A stretch of DNA of 64,000 bases from Ascarosepion bandense. Taxonomy: Eukaryota; Mollusca; Cephalopoda; Sepiida; Sepiidae. Position numbers and translations under genes: made by a program. The stretch is from assembly GCA_037127315.1 (NCBI GenBank), contig JBBBDQ010001270.1:1-64000 (forward strand). Reading direction: 5' to 3'. Below are positions 1 through 9,454 of this stretch, piece by piece. The number at the start of each line of letters is the position of its first letter. Position 1 is the first letter of the stretch. A model generated the notes under the pieces. The model was not told where the DNA came from, ran no database searches, and saw only the letters and a list, made by a program, of their open reading frames with translations.

Positions 1-690
1 ACTCGTAAATTTTAACGCTTCCAAAACAAAGCTGCTATTCTTTAAACACCAAAAATGTTTCCTATCCCGCCTCGGCATGGATCACGCTAGTCTCCCTGAA
101 AGCAATACACTGTGTCTCCTTGGCCTCACTCCCTCAGCTGACCGTAAGTAGAACGACTACATTGAATTAATAGCTAAATCTACTGCTAGGAAGGTCGCGT
201 CTCTGTGTCGAACCAGGAAGTTTTTCTCTTCTGAATTTGTCGTGCACATATATACAAATCTAGCATCTATCCGTGCTTTGAATACTGCTGTCATATCTGG
301 CCGGACGCCTCTTCTATTCATCTTGGGGTTCTTGACAAAATCTAAATCTGTAATGTAGTCGATCCTGACCTGGCCGCTAGACTCCAGTTTCTCTCTCTCT
401 CACCGACGAGATGTGGTTTCCCTCTGTCTCTTCTACAAATAATTTCACGGATTCTCCTCCTTAGGAGCACCAAAGATTATGAAGGAACTCTTGGTGTCCC
501 CTCTGCATGAATTTACTCGACTAGACTAGCAACAAAGTTTTCAACCTTTTTACAGTAAAAACATTCAAGTACAACCACAACTTCTGCTATAACAGCTTCT
601 TTTCTCGCACTTCCCGCCTGTGGAACTCCCTTCCGTATTCTTGTTTCTACGGAAAGTTACGAAATAGTATTAACCAACATATATTTATTT
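1..690 (+). pseudogene. LINE RT C-terminal relic (family 1)
   Basis: The start of the window reads into the C-terminal part of a non-LTR retrotransposon reverse transcriptase (family 1 of this window, Jockey/RTE-X-like; clade not resolved). Frame-shifted pieces match better copies at 5.1, 25.9 and 36.1 kb: NFNASKTKLL at the left edge, then LGLTLS, SLCR.RKF, HIYKS and finally FFSRTSRLWNSLP near 600-640. Several frameshifts and stops make it non-coding. The 3' tail seen in other copies is missing. Confidence 0.75.
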
Positions 691-1034
691 ATTTGAACAT
701 TATTTTTAATGGATACTCGTCTTCGAGTGGATAGTCTATTTTTCTATGATTAAAAAGTACAATTTATATATATATCTACCGGCCTGAATATTCAAGAAAT
801 CTTGTTAGGAATCTGTGCAATACCGAAGAAATGAAACAACATCGCAGCTATTAAAACCATTCTAGCTTAGGTGAGCTGGTCATGTTGTGAGAATGGATGA
901 ACTTAGTCTCCCAAAAAAGGTGCTCTATCGACAACTATCAAACTCTAATGCTACAAAGACAAATTGAAAGAAAACTTGAAACGTCTCAACTCTGATCTGA
1001 AAACCTGGGAATTCAAAGCATCAAAGTCGTGTAA

Positions 1035-1035
<1 letters not shown>

Positions 1036-1110
<75 letters not shown>
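1036..1110. repeat. (CA)n/(TA)n microsatellite
   Basis: About 33 CA dinucleotides followed by a short TA run. The predicted cysteine/valine-rich ORFs across it are translation of the repeat and not genes. Confidence 0.95.
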
Positions 1111-1138
1111 CATATATAACTGTAAATTTATCTTTAAA

Positions 1139-1400
1139 CCCGTCTCGAAAAACCCACCGAGTATAAACGCAGAGGGGAAAAATGGAAACCAAAAAAAGAA
1201 ACGAACTAAGTACTTGAACATTAGTCAAAGTACTAGTCGAAAGAAAAAAAAACCGAGACGAGGAACCGAACACGTAAAGTGCTCAATACTATAGCAGAGC
1301 AAATAAATAAGTAGGTAACCTAGAGCCAACTTTCCCTGATGATCCATTAGGTGAAACCTAGGTAGTTCCATTGGATCTAGGTTAGCTCCTTACTTATTTA

Positions 1401-1403
<3 letters not shown>
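1139..1403. mobile_element. PLE terminal repeat, family G, palindromic
   Basis: The segment resembles, in reverse, the stretch downstream of the hammerhead motifs at 2.05 and 33.8 kb (TTTGCTCTACTATTGTAT-like, then a T-rich run). It folds back on itself around a hammerhead core, so inverted half-copies meet at the ribozyme. (TA)n follows directly. Assignment to a PLE is by analogy with the other hammerhead-bearing pLTRs in this window. Confidence 0.5.
1319..1381 (+). ncRNA. hammerhead ribozyme motif (family G)
   Basis: Intact core: CUGAUGA at 1336-1342 and GAAA at 1353-1356. Stem II is CC-AUUA-GG with a flanking U-U. Stem III is the palindrome ACCUAGGU (1356-1363), with A1364 at the cleavage position. 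Proximal stem I is weak (one C-G), but an 11-bp distal helix pairs 1319-1329 with 1371-1381 with one mismatch across a 6/6 internal loop, as in type I hammerheads with loop contacts. Part of the distal helix could instead reflect the palindrome this motif sits in. Confidence 0.7.

Positions 1404-1451
<48 letters not shown>
1404..1451. repeat. (TA)n microsatellite
   Basis: Pure TA run abutting the family G palindrome. Confidence 0.95.
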
Positions 1452-1456
<5 letters not shown>

Positions 1457-1987
1457 TCTAGATATATAAAAGGTAATCTGTGAGTCTGTGTGTGACTGTT
1501 CCCTATGCACGCCTACATTTTTTACGCTACACCATTCAAACTTTCTAGGGACACATATCTACAGGGAAGCCAGGTCGACACATACTTTTTGAGTTTAAAT
1601 TCAGCAATTTTCCCTTTCGCACTTTTTGGCCAATGGACATGATTGTTTACATTTGCTCCGTAAAACATCTAAAATCTAAGATGGTTGCTGAATTACGTCA
1701 CAGAAATCAAATCAAACGTGTCAAACGCGACTAAAATATTTTTTTATTAAAAAAAAATGAGCCTTTACATTTCATTTTTATTCTAACGTTTTAAAAATTC
1801 ATTTAGTCAACAAAAATATGTGAATATTTTTCCCCGTAATTTTGAAACAAAAGAAATATTAAAAAATGTAGGCATAGGGAACAGTCACACACAGACTCAC
1901 AGATTGCCTTTTACATATATAAATTATATTTTAAGCGTCTGCAGCGAATTTAAACGTATTTGTTTCGCCGGGCTATGATGCTAGGAT

Positions 1988-2038
<51 letters not shown>

Positions 2039-2041
<3 letters not shown>

Positions 2042-2373
2042 CAGCCTGGCCCTGACGATCTGTTGTGTTAAACCGCGGTCGGTGTTGGCTCTTTTTTAGA
2101 TTTAATATACTGTATTTTTGCTCTACTTTCGTACTTTCGTATAGAGCACTTTTCTGTTAAGGTTTTTGTCTTGGGTTTTTTTTTCTTTCAAACAAGCTCT
2201 TGACGCATTGTTCTTGTGTTTGGTTTGTTTCTTCACCCCCCCCCCCCCCCCACCCTTTATTTAACCTACGAGGTAGTCCTCGTTGGGTTATTGACAATTT
2301 AATTTACTGAGAGGTTAGCACTGGTTTTTCGGACATTAGTCTATAATAATTAGTGCTGCTTTATTGTAATTAC

Positions 2374-2376
<3 letters not shown>
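2039..2376 (+). mobile_element. PLE terminal repeat, family G
   Basis: Same family as 33.8 kb: a hammerhead-like motif, then TTTTTGCTC, a TTTCGTACTTTCG-like stretch and a poly-C run near 2236-2250. It lies between (TA)n tracts at about 1990-2038 and 2377-2425. Confidence 0.5.
2043..2090 (+). ncRNA. decayed hammerhead motif (family G)
   Basis: CUGACGA at 2052-2058, palindromic stem III ACCGCGGU at 2072-2079, C at the cleavage position, proximal CC:GG and distal AGCC:GGCU pairs. The GAAA box reads UAAA (2069-2072), so the essential G12 is lost and the motif is predicted dead. Confidence 0.55.
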
Positions 2377-2431
<55 letters not shown>

Positions 2432-2444
2432 ATAAGAATAAGAA

Positions 2445-2778
2445 CGGCAAGGATCAAGCTGTTGCTTTACATACCTTGAAGGTGTTTGACAGTTTTATCA
2501 TGCTGGCCTTCACAGTCTCAAGGGCTATGATGTCTCTGACTGGATATTTGACTTGGTCTAATCATTCTTAACAAACCAGGTAATGAAACTAGTATAGAAC
2601 GTTTACGATTCATAATTATTTCCCATTAGTCCTTAAACCTTATCTTCATCAACGACCTTTCCGACGTCATTAGTTTCCAGCTAATCATTTATAATGACGA
2701 CACCACTATTTACTCAATAGTAAGTCCGATAGGCCAGACACAGTAAAATTGTCAGATGCTTTCGAAAATAACCTACAA
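2445..2778 (+). pseudogene. LINE RT fragment (family 1)
   Basis: Decayed RT core related to the 5.1-kb copy: an ALDVSKAFD-like region near 2470-2500, FINDLSDVI near 2650 and a DDTTIYS catalytic-box region near 2698-2715. It stops where a Helitron begins at 2779. Confidence 0.6.
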
Positions 2779-3136
2779 TCTAAACTTATTTATAAATGAA
2801 ACTTTGTGTGTGTCTGTATGTCCGTTACCTATAAACTCCGAAACGGCTGAACCGATTTTCTTGATAATTTACACAGTTGTACTATAACGTCTGCAAGTGT
2901 TCTTAGCTAGGTTTTGTGTCGAGGTAGCCCCGATAAATATCGAAAATCGATAATAAAAAAAAATCGGGTTATAGAAGGAGTGGTCCGATTTTAATCAAAT
3001 TTGATACACTCATAGACAAAGAATATCGTTTCTTATGTCTTTGTCTATGAGTGTATCAAATTTGATTAAAACCAGATCACTCCTTCTATAACCCGAGTTT
3101 TTTGATTATCGATTTTCGATATTTATCGGGGCTACC
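2779..3136 (+). mobile_element. Helitron-like fragment folded into a palindrome
   Basis: Starts with TCTAAACTTATTTATAAATG directly after an A, the 5' end shared by other copies (37.0, 46.3, 63.8 kb). About 2926-3020 is repeated in inverted orientation at 3036-3136 around a short spacer. The 3' CTAG end is absent. Confidence 0.55.
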
Positions 3137-3541
3137 CTGCAACTCGTGCAACCAGATTGGCAACTGGGTCCCACCCATTCACAGTTAGATTAACCAAATG
3201 CAAACGACAATTCTACTCCTGCAGCTTCTTTTCTCGCACTTCTCGCCTGTGGAACTCGCTTCCATATTCTTGCTTTCCTGACGGCTACAACATCCAGGAA
3301 TTTAAATGCAATGTCAATACTCATCTCTTGATGCTAGTTCTTTCTTCACCACCCCGTATATCCTTTCCTTTCTTTCCACCTTTGCAACTTTCATCATACG
3401 TGTATTCTCATCCTTCGCTTGCTCTTTTCTAACTGGTTCGTCTTTCTCTTCACTCTCTTCTACTTAATCTATTTACCCTTATGAATCTCTCTGTATATCA
3501 ATAGCGTTATCGCCTTGCTCGGGGTGATACGATTAAAAAAA
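3137..3541 (+). pseudogene. LINE 3' end (family 1)
   Basis: C-terminus LATGSHPFTV, FSRTSRLWNSLPYSCFPDGYN, QEFKCNVNTHLL, followed by the family's 3' UTR. It ends with the signature CGCCTTGCTCGGGGTGATACGATTAAA and an A-run. Frames are largely open over 91 residues, but the fragment is far from complete. Confidence 0.8.
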
Positions 3542-3555
3542 AATCGACTTTATTA

Positions 3556-3700
3556 TTTGTGGTGGATAGATGTAAAGTTGAATAAAATGACCTAAACCTT
3601 TTTCTATATTTTTTTTTTGTCAACGACGTATAATCGAGAACGACTTCACTCGAAACGATGTAATCCGAGGTATACCTGCATATGATCCATCAATAAAGAT
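3556..3700 (+). repeat. unclassified repeat M, copy 1
   Basis: Direct repeat of 4880-5035, sharing GACAGATGTAAAGT-like and TATAATCGAGAACGACTT sequences. No family recognised. Confidence 0.6.
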
Positions 3701-3702
3701 CC

Positions 3703-4020
3703 TGGATAAAATGAACGTTTCCTTGTACCGATCCAGAAAGCTCCGGACGATTACTGGAAAAGGTTCGCTATCTTTACAAGAGCCTGGTCAGACCAGAAGC
3801 AGTGTTCTACTGCTGCTGTCATCACTTTCCATTGTCAAAAAAGTTTACTCGCCCTTGTGGGTGCCAAATTATTTTCCACCCTACAACCCGTTTCCGCACA
3901 ATCGAAATGTTAATAATCTCTCACTACTTTATCGCTATTTTCATGTCAAATTTTCAGACAAACTAGTTTTCTTAATTCCACTAGTTCAAACCTTCACAGC
4001 TAAGACCCCCCATGCCACGT
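3703..4020 (+). pseudogene. LINE RT C-terminal relic, second subfamily
   Basis: Reads MNVS..YRSRKL..., a degenerate KSLVRP-like stretch, then RNVNNLSLLYRYFHVKFSDKLVFLIP and TFTAKTPHAT. This corresponds to the block family 1 encodes as DVASLCLFYKYFHGFCSDELRSLLPP, but in a divergent subfamily. Confidence 0.55.
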
Positions 4021-4320
4021 AAACTGGGGCAAATTAACCTAATTCCATCATATTCCATTAGTAAAGAGGAAGTTCCAATATTTACATTCAATTTGTTCAT
4101 GCGCATCACGGATGTAGATGACTGTGGATCGTCAGCATCAACAGCTGATTCTGGTTGTTGTCGTTGTTCGAGACGCTTTTTAACAAGAAATTGGTTGAGA
4201 GTTCCTGGAACCGTGTTCTTCTTTACTTCAAGGATTACAGTTAATTTCATATTTTGTTCTGTAGGATTTCTGATGATTATATTAACATTTACTGTAAATG
4301 TATTTATTTTAATATGATTT
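4019..4320. other. unexplained segment with minus-strand open frame
   Basis: A minus-strand frame of about 80 residues (4250 down to about 4011) contains polar runs (KKRLEQRQQPESAVDADDPQ). It resembles neither the RT relics nor simple repeats. No promoter, splice context or homologue is recognised. It could be a fragment of a mobile-element ORF. Confidence 0.25.
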
Positions 4321-4366
4321 TATGTACTTTTAATCTTGTTTATTTAACAGTAACCTTATTTTATGT

Positions 4367-4846
4367 GCCATATCACGTTGACTACACCGGTTCTCGCTCG
4401 ATCATCGAAATTAAGTCTGGTCAGTACTTAGATGGGTGACCGCTTGGGAATACCAGGTGCTGTAAGCATTTAGTGACGGATGTGCATTGTGGTGCAGTGG
4501 ATATTGGCTCGGAAAGAGAAATCGGTGAGCCGAGTTCGAATTCCAGTTGAATACCCTGCATTCACTTAAGCATTGGTACTCTTGGGAAAGGTATTAATCC
4601 GTCCCTTCTCTCCAGTTATGGGTTAAATAATGGAGTTGGACTTGGGGACCCTGCCCTTAAAAACAAATCCCAATGAATCTTGACACTCGAAAAGAAAAAA
4701 GTATTACTAGACACAAAACTTATGTAAAAACAACAATAAATTGTTGAAAGAAAAAGGTATTACCAGCAATAAATAAATCAAATTTAGTTGGCAATGAATG
4801 ACCTGCCGAGGTTGATATGCCATAAAAACAACATAACCAACCTTAT
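4367..4846 (+). mobile_element. 5S rRNA-tRNA chimeric SINE
   Basis: 4367-4467 is clearly 5S rRNA-derived: CACGTTGACTACACCGGTTC, TTAAG, TGGTCAGTACTTAGATGGG, TGACCGCTTGGGAATACCAG, TGTAAGC. A tRNA-type module follows, with box A TGGTGCAGTGG at 4490-4500 and box B GTTCGAATTCC at 4534-4544, then a body ending TGGGGACCCTGCCCTTAAAA. A tail with TATTACCAGCAATA and GAGGTTGATATGCC resembles repeat L of this window. Two pol III promoter types in one unit suggest a composite SINE. Not a functional rRNA gene. Confidence 0.8.
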
Positions 4847-4879
4847 GTCATGTGCTTTTAACGTTTTTCTAGTGATATT

Positions 4880-5035
4880 TCGACTTCAATATTAGTGGCG
4901 GACAGATGTAAAGTAAAAAAAAAAAAAATGACTTAAACTTGATATTCATTTTTCCATATACATTCTTTGACTTATAATCGAGAACGACTTGCCTCGAAAC
5001 GACATAACCTGAGATATAGCTGTATAATAAAAAGA
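4880..5035 (+). repeat. unclassified repeat M, copy 2
   Basis: Direct repeat of 3556-3700, 1.3 kb away, with a poly-A run at about 4916-4928. Confidence 0.6.
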
Positions 5036-5084
5036 TATCGCAATAATGAAATCAGTCAAGAATTATTTATAATTATTTTCGACA

Positions 5085-6383
5085 AGAATGGCGAAGCTCA
5101 ACTGTTGCCCTGGATGTTTCCAAAGCGTTTGGCAGAGTCTGGTATTCTGGTCCTCTACGCAAGCTGCGGAGCTATGGTATAACTGGACAGTCGTTTGACC
5201 TAATCCAATCACACCTCTCAAATCGCACAATGAAGGTAGTATTGAACGGACATGCCTCCCAAAACTACCATACAAACGCGGGTGTCCCTAAAGACTCTGT
5301 TCTAGGTCCTACGCTTTTCCTTATCTACATTAACGAACTTCCCTATGTAATAAGATCCCAAGTAGGCATGTACGCTGACGACACCACCGTTTACACTCAC
5401 CTCGATCAAAAATCTGCTGAGATTGACAAAGCGAATCTCTCCGCCGAGCTTGAGAAGGACCTCCAATCCGTGGTGGACTGGGGTAAGAAATGACTCGTAA
5501 ATTTTAATGCTTCCAAAACGAAGCTGCTATCTATTAACCATCATAGACAATCGCCTGTACCCCCACATTAACATGGAACAGGCCAGCCTCCCTGAGAGTA
5601 AAGCACTACGCCTCCTTGGTCTCACACTCTCAGTGGACCTCAAGTGGAATGACTATATGGAATTCATTGCTAAATCCGCTGCTAAGATGGTCGGTTCACT
5701 GTGCAGGGCCAGGAAGTTTTTCTTTTTCCCGTTTGAATCCATTCTGCATATATATAAATCTACCATCCGCCTGTGTATTGAATACTGCTGTCACATCTGG
5801 TCGGGCGACCCTGCTATTCACCTCTGCGTTCTTGACAAAATCCAACGGAGAATCTGTAATGTGATCGATCCCGACTTGGCAGCTCGGCTGCAGTCGCTAT
5901 CTCACCGGCCTGACGTGGATTCCCTGTGCCTCTTCTATAAATACTTTCACGGCTTCTGCTCCAATGAACTTAGATCACTGGTGCTCCCTAGGTATGAATT
6001 TACACGAGCTACTAGATTAGCAGTTAGGTCCAACCCTTTTACAGTGAAACCGATAAATATATACGAAATTTCTACTTTAACAGTTTCTTTTCTGGCACTT
6101 CTCGCTTGTGGAATTCTCTTCCATATACTTGCTTCGCCGACAGCTACAATCTCCAGGAATTTAAATATAAGGTCAATAGACATCTATCTCACTAACTAGC
6201 ATCCATTCTCTCAAGCTCTTTTTTCCATCTACTCCACCCCCCAATCTCATCTGTCTATTATTCTCTTCCTGACATTTCCTATAACTAACCCCTCTTTCTC
6301 ATAACTTTCCCCTATGTAACCCCCCCCCCTCCCTGCGCAACAGTGGCAGTTGCATGCCTTACTTGGGTTGAAATGATTAAAAT
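5085..6383 (+). pseudogene. LINE reverse transcriptase, 3' part (family 1)
   Basis: Best RT core of family 1 in the window. In order: LRSYGITGQ region, GVPKDSVLGPTLFLIYINELP (canonical GVPQGS changed), MYADDTTVYTHLDQK with the catalytic YADD near 5368, then NFNASKTKLL, LLGLTLSVDLKWNDY, SLCRARKF, HIYKSTIR.CIEYCCHIWSG, LDKIQRRICNVI, LFYKYFHGFCSNELRSL. A stop replaces the expected Trp of GKKWLVNF near 5490, and a frameshift follows. Ends with the family 3' tail (TGCGCAACAGTGGCAG, CTTGGGTTGAAATGATTAAA). 5'-truncated, as usual for target-primed integration. Confidence 0.85.
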
Positions 6384-6627
6384 AGACATTTACGCAGAGA
6401 CTCATGCTTAGTAAAAGTAATCCATAATAACATTTTAAATTTTGAAATCATATTTATTTCTGGGATATGAATTTTTTGAAACGGTTTCTAAATCTCTGAA
6501 CGCCTTTCACTGATTCCACCTCACCTGCTATTCTTTTCTACCGCACCTATAAAAAACATTGTGTTAGATGCGCGTTGAACCAAGAAGAAGGTTTATCTAG
6601 CTTCTTGCAAGTTTTGTTTTTAATTCT
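6384..6627. other. no recognised feature
   Basis: AT-rich sequence without a convincing ORF or repeat match inside the window. Confidence 0.5.
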
Positions 6628-7405
6628 TACTGCGGGAAAATACACTGCCTAAGTTAGTCATGGATCAAAAGAGACATGATCACCTAAGTGTGTATTCCGC
6701 ATGGCCCTTCATTGACCTATCTAGATAACAGATTTGAATATCAAGACAGATTGGGTCTTATGGCTTTGGTTGGGAACCAGTCTACCGCAGAAAGTAATGG
6801 CTACCTACTGCGTGAAAATCATATGCCCAGTCAAATCAGTGACATGATCGCCCAAGCGTGTATCACATATGGCACTTTATTGAATAATCTGGATAAAAGA
6901 ATTGAATAGCAGGACAGATGAGATTCTATAGCCTTGGTTGGCAACCAGTGTACTGCAGAAAGAACGATCAATCTACTGTGAGAGAATCTTCTGCCTAATC
7001 AATCATGGATCGAAAGAGACATGATCACCGAAGCGTGTATCACGTACGGCACTTCATTGACTTATCTGAATAAAAGAATTGAATAAAGACAGATTGGGTC
7101 TTATGGCTTTGGTAGGCAACCAGTCAACCGCAGAAAGTAATGGCAACCTACTGCGTGAAAATCATCTGCCCATTCAGTCATGTCTCGACAGAGACATTAT
7201 CTCGCAAGCGTGTATCACATATAGCACTTTACTGAGTAATCTGATAAAAGAATTGAATAGCAGGACAGATTGGGTTCTATAGCCTTGGTTGGCTCCTAGT
7301 CTACTGCGGAAAGTAATAGCAACCTACTGCGGGAAAATCAAATTTCTAGTCAGTTATGTATCTTTTGAGACATGATCGCCCAAGCGTGTATTACGTATAG
7401 AAATT
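6628..7405 (+). repeat. tandem array of tRNA-SINE tail domain
   Basis: Four full units and a partial of about 170-176 bp. Each unit has the SINE tail: GACAGATTGGGTCTTATGGC, CAACCAGTCTACCGCAGAAA, GAGACATGATCGCCCAAGCG, GTGTATCACATATGGCACTT. Units begin near 6741, 6911, 7085 and 7260. The pol III promoter half of the SINE is absent, so only the 3' module has been multiplied. Confidence 0.8.
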
Positions 7406-7847
7406 AACGGATTGACCACTCTTAAAGTGATCTCATAAAGAGATTTAATTGTTAGTTTATAAAATAATGTTACTGTCGAGAGGTTTCTATCCTGAACCGA
7501 TTATTAGATATTAATTGGTTAATAATAATCACGTATCGAGCATCTGTGAAAGAAGCTCCAGTGCGAGAGTAATGACAAATAAACCTCTCAACATCAAGGA
7601 TCTAAATATTTTGCCAAACGGGGTTGTTTGAAAGACAAATGTATGGATGCCGAAATATTAATTTCTAGGCGCTAAGTAAAAATAACGTTTGATTAATTAA
7701 AAAATCATTAATGTCACATTAATGCCACAATTAATGTCACATGAGTAATTTTATCTCTGATGTTTATAAATATTTACTAACATGAGAGGAAAACGGAAGT
7801 GAGAAAAGATAATATCTGTAAATGGTAGTTCGAAACACACAGTCATC

Positions 7848-7854
<7 letters not shown>
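7406..7854. other. no recognised feature
   Basis: AT-rich, mostly stop-rich in all frames, followed by a (TA)n tract at about 7855-7907. Confidence 0.5.
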
Positions 7855-7907
<53 letters not shown>

Positions 7908-7911
<4 letters not shown>

Positions 7912-8036
7912 CAAATGTTGGAGAATATTTGTCTTTATTTTCACCTGAAATTAAAGGTAAAATACGATGTTTAGAACGTCTCATGATTAAACATAATAGA
8001 CATTCATTGTCTCTTATATTTAACAGTATATGTTTA

Positions 8037-8040
<4 letters not shown>
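7908..8040 (+). mobile_element. PLE terminal repeat, family C (left outer arm)
   Basis: Contains ATGTTGGAGAATATTTGTC, TTATTTTCACCTGAAATTAA and CATAATAGACATTCATTGTC. It is the inverted counterpart of 15.42-15.58 kb on the other side of the 7.3-kb PLE composite. Further copies lie at 23.8-24.1, 38.6, 39.1 and 50.3 kb. Confidence 0.65.

Positions 8041-8097
<57 letters not shown>
8041..8097. repeat. (TA)n microsatellite, left flank of PLE-A
   Basis: Pure TA run directly bordering the PLE-A terminal repeat. A matching tract lies at 15369-15420. Confidence 0.95.
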
Positions 8098-8101
<4 letters not shown>

Positions 8102-8575
8102 AATTCAGATAATTCAATCGAAGGGAAAAAAGCAGGAAGGTAAATTCCAAAAAACCCGATCCTAATTAATATTAAAAATTTATTTTAATATTAAAAAATG
8201 ATACAGGAAGAGAGCTCCATGTAATAAAATATTACAGAGCAAATATATATTAAAAAAGGATTAATTCAAAGATGTTGAATGGCCATTTCGATATGAAGAT
8301 CCCCACGGGGGACGACACATCACCTCAGCAACAGAAAAAACCTTTCAGAAACTGGAGAAAAATTAGTCTACTTTTCCTTTTTAAATAGATTGCAAAGAAA
8401 TTAAAAAATAAATAATAAAATAAAATAAAATAAAAATAAAAATAAAGGGAAAGAAAAAGAAAAAGAAAACGAAAAAGAAAAAGAAAAAGATAGAATAAAA
8501 TCAAATAAATAAGAAAAGAAAAAAAATTGACATCGTCTGGGTTCGCAAAAAAAAAGGGAGAATGTAACTAAAAAT
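8098..8575 (-). repeat. PLE-A 3' pseudo-LTR
   Basis: Direct repeat of 11682-12143 (shared GATACAGGAAGAGAGCTCCA and GGGAGAATGTAACTA blocks). Contains a hammerhead-like motif at 8274-8332 and a purine-rich AAAGAAAAAG block. Confidence 0.85.
8274..8332 (-). ncRNA. hammerhead-like motif of PLE-A, 3' pLTR copy
   Basis: Same structure as 15287-15345, here on the minus strand (element sense): stem I GUUG:CAAC, core CUGAGGU, extended stem II, GAAA, palindromic stem III AUGGCCAU, U at the cleavage position. A9 of the consensus core is U. Confidence 0.6.
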
Positions 8576-9454
8576 TAACAGACAGCCGTGTTAAATCGAC
8601 GCAAGTTTAAGCAACACGGAAAAAAGGTGGTAAGAGAGATAAAAGAAGGAAGGGAAGGAAAAAGAAAGAAACTAAAGAAAAAAATTTTTTTTTTAAATAT
8701 TACAGACGCTGGACAAATTCAAAAACCTAATTTCCCCAAAACGTTGAAGTATTAGAAAAAGGCCTTTACTTAAAAAGGCATAATTATTAATAAAAGGGAA
8801 TAAAAAGATATAGGATTTAAAATAAAATTATTTTTAAAAAAATTAGGTCATTTGAAATTAAACTAAATAAAGACAACACTAGGTAAAAAAAAAAAAAAAA
8901 AAATTAATTACAATTATTATATACATACCTATAGAAGTACGCACATACATACATATATATACACACACAATTCTACGAATAAGAATACATATATACATAC
9001 ACATACACACACATACATTCAATTTATTACACACTTATATACATATACATGCGCATACACACATATATATATGTGTGTACACACCTATATACAAAAAATT
9101 CATATACACATAATATACATGTGTACACATACATGCACACATATACACACACACACACACGCACACATATATATATATACATATTCCATATGCACTCACA
9201 CACATACATATTAATGAATATTATGAAAAGGAGCATTTAAATAGCTAAAAAATTTTTTTCAAAATTACATATAGCCCACATACATAAATACATATATACA
9301 TATATATACATATATATACAAATATGCACATCCACACACAAACAGACATACACATATACATTTAAAAAAAAATTAAAATTAAAATTAAAAAATTTTTTTA
9401 AAATATTAAAAAAATTATAGAAAAATTTAGAATTTAAAAATTAAAAATTAGAAG

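Noticed and set aside
1013..1273. Cys/Val-rich ORFs over (CA)n and Tyr/Ile-rich ORFs over (TA)n across the window
   Set aside because: Pure microsatellite translation.
9049..9240. His/Thr/Tyr-rich ORFs in the PLE-A 3' UTR
   Set aside because: Translation of TG/TA/CA dinucleotide-rich UTR, mirrored in both copies.
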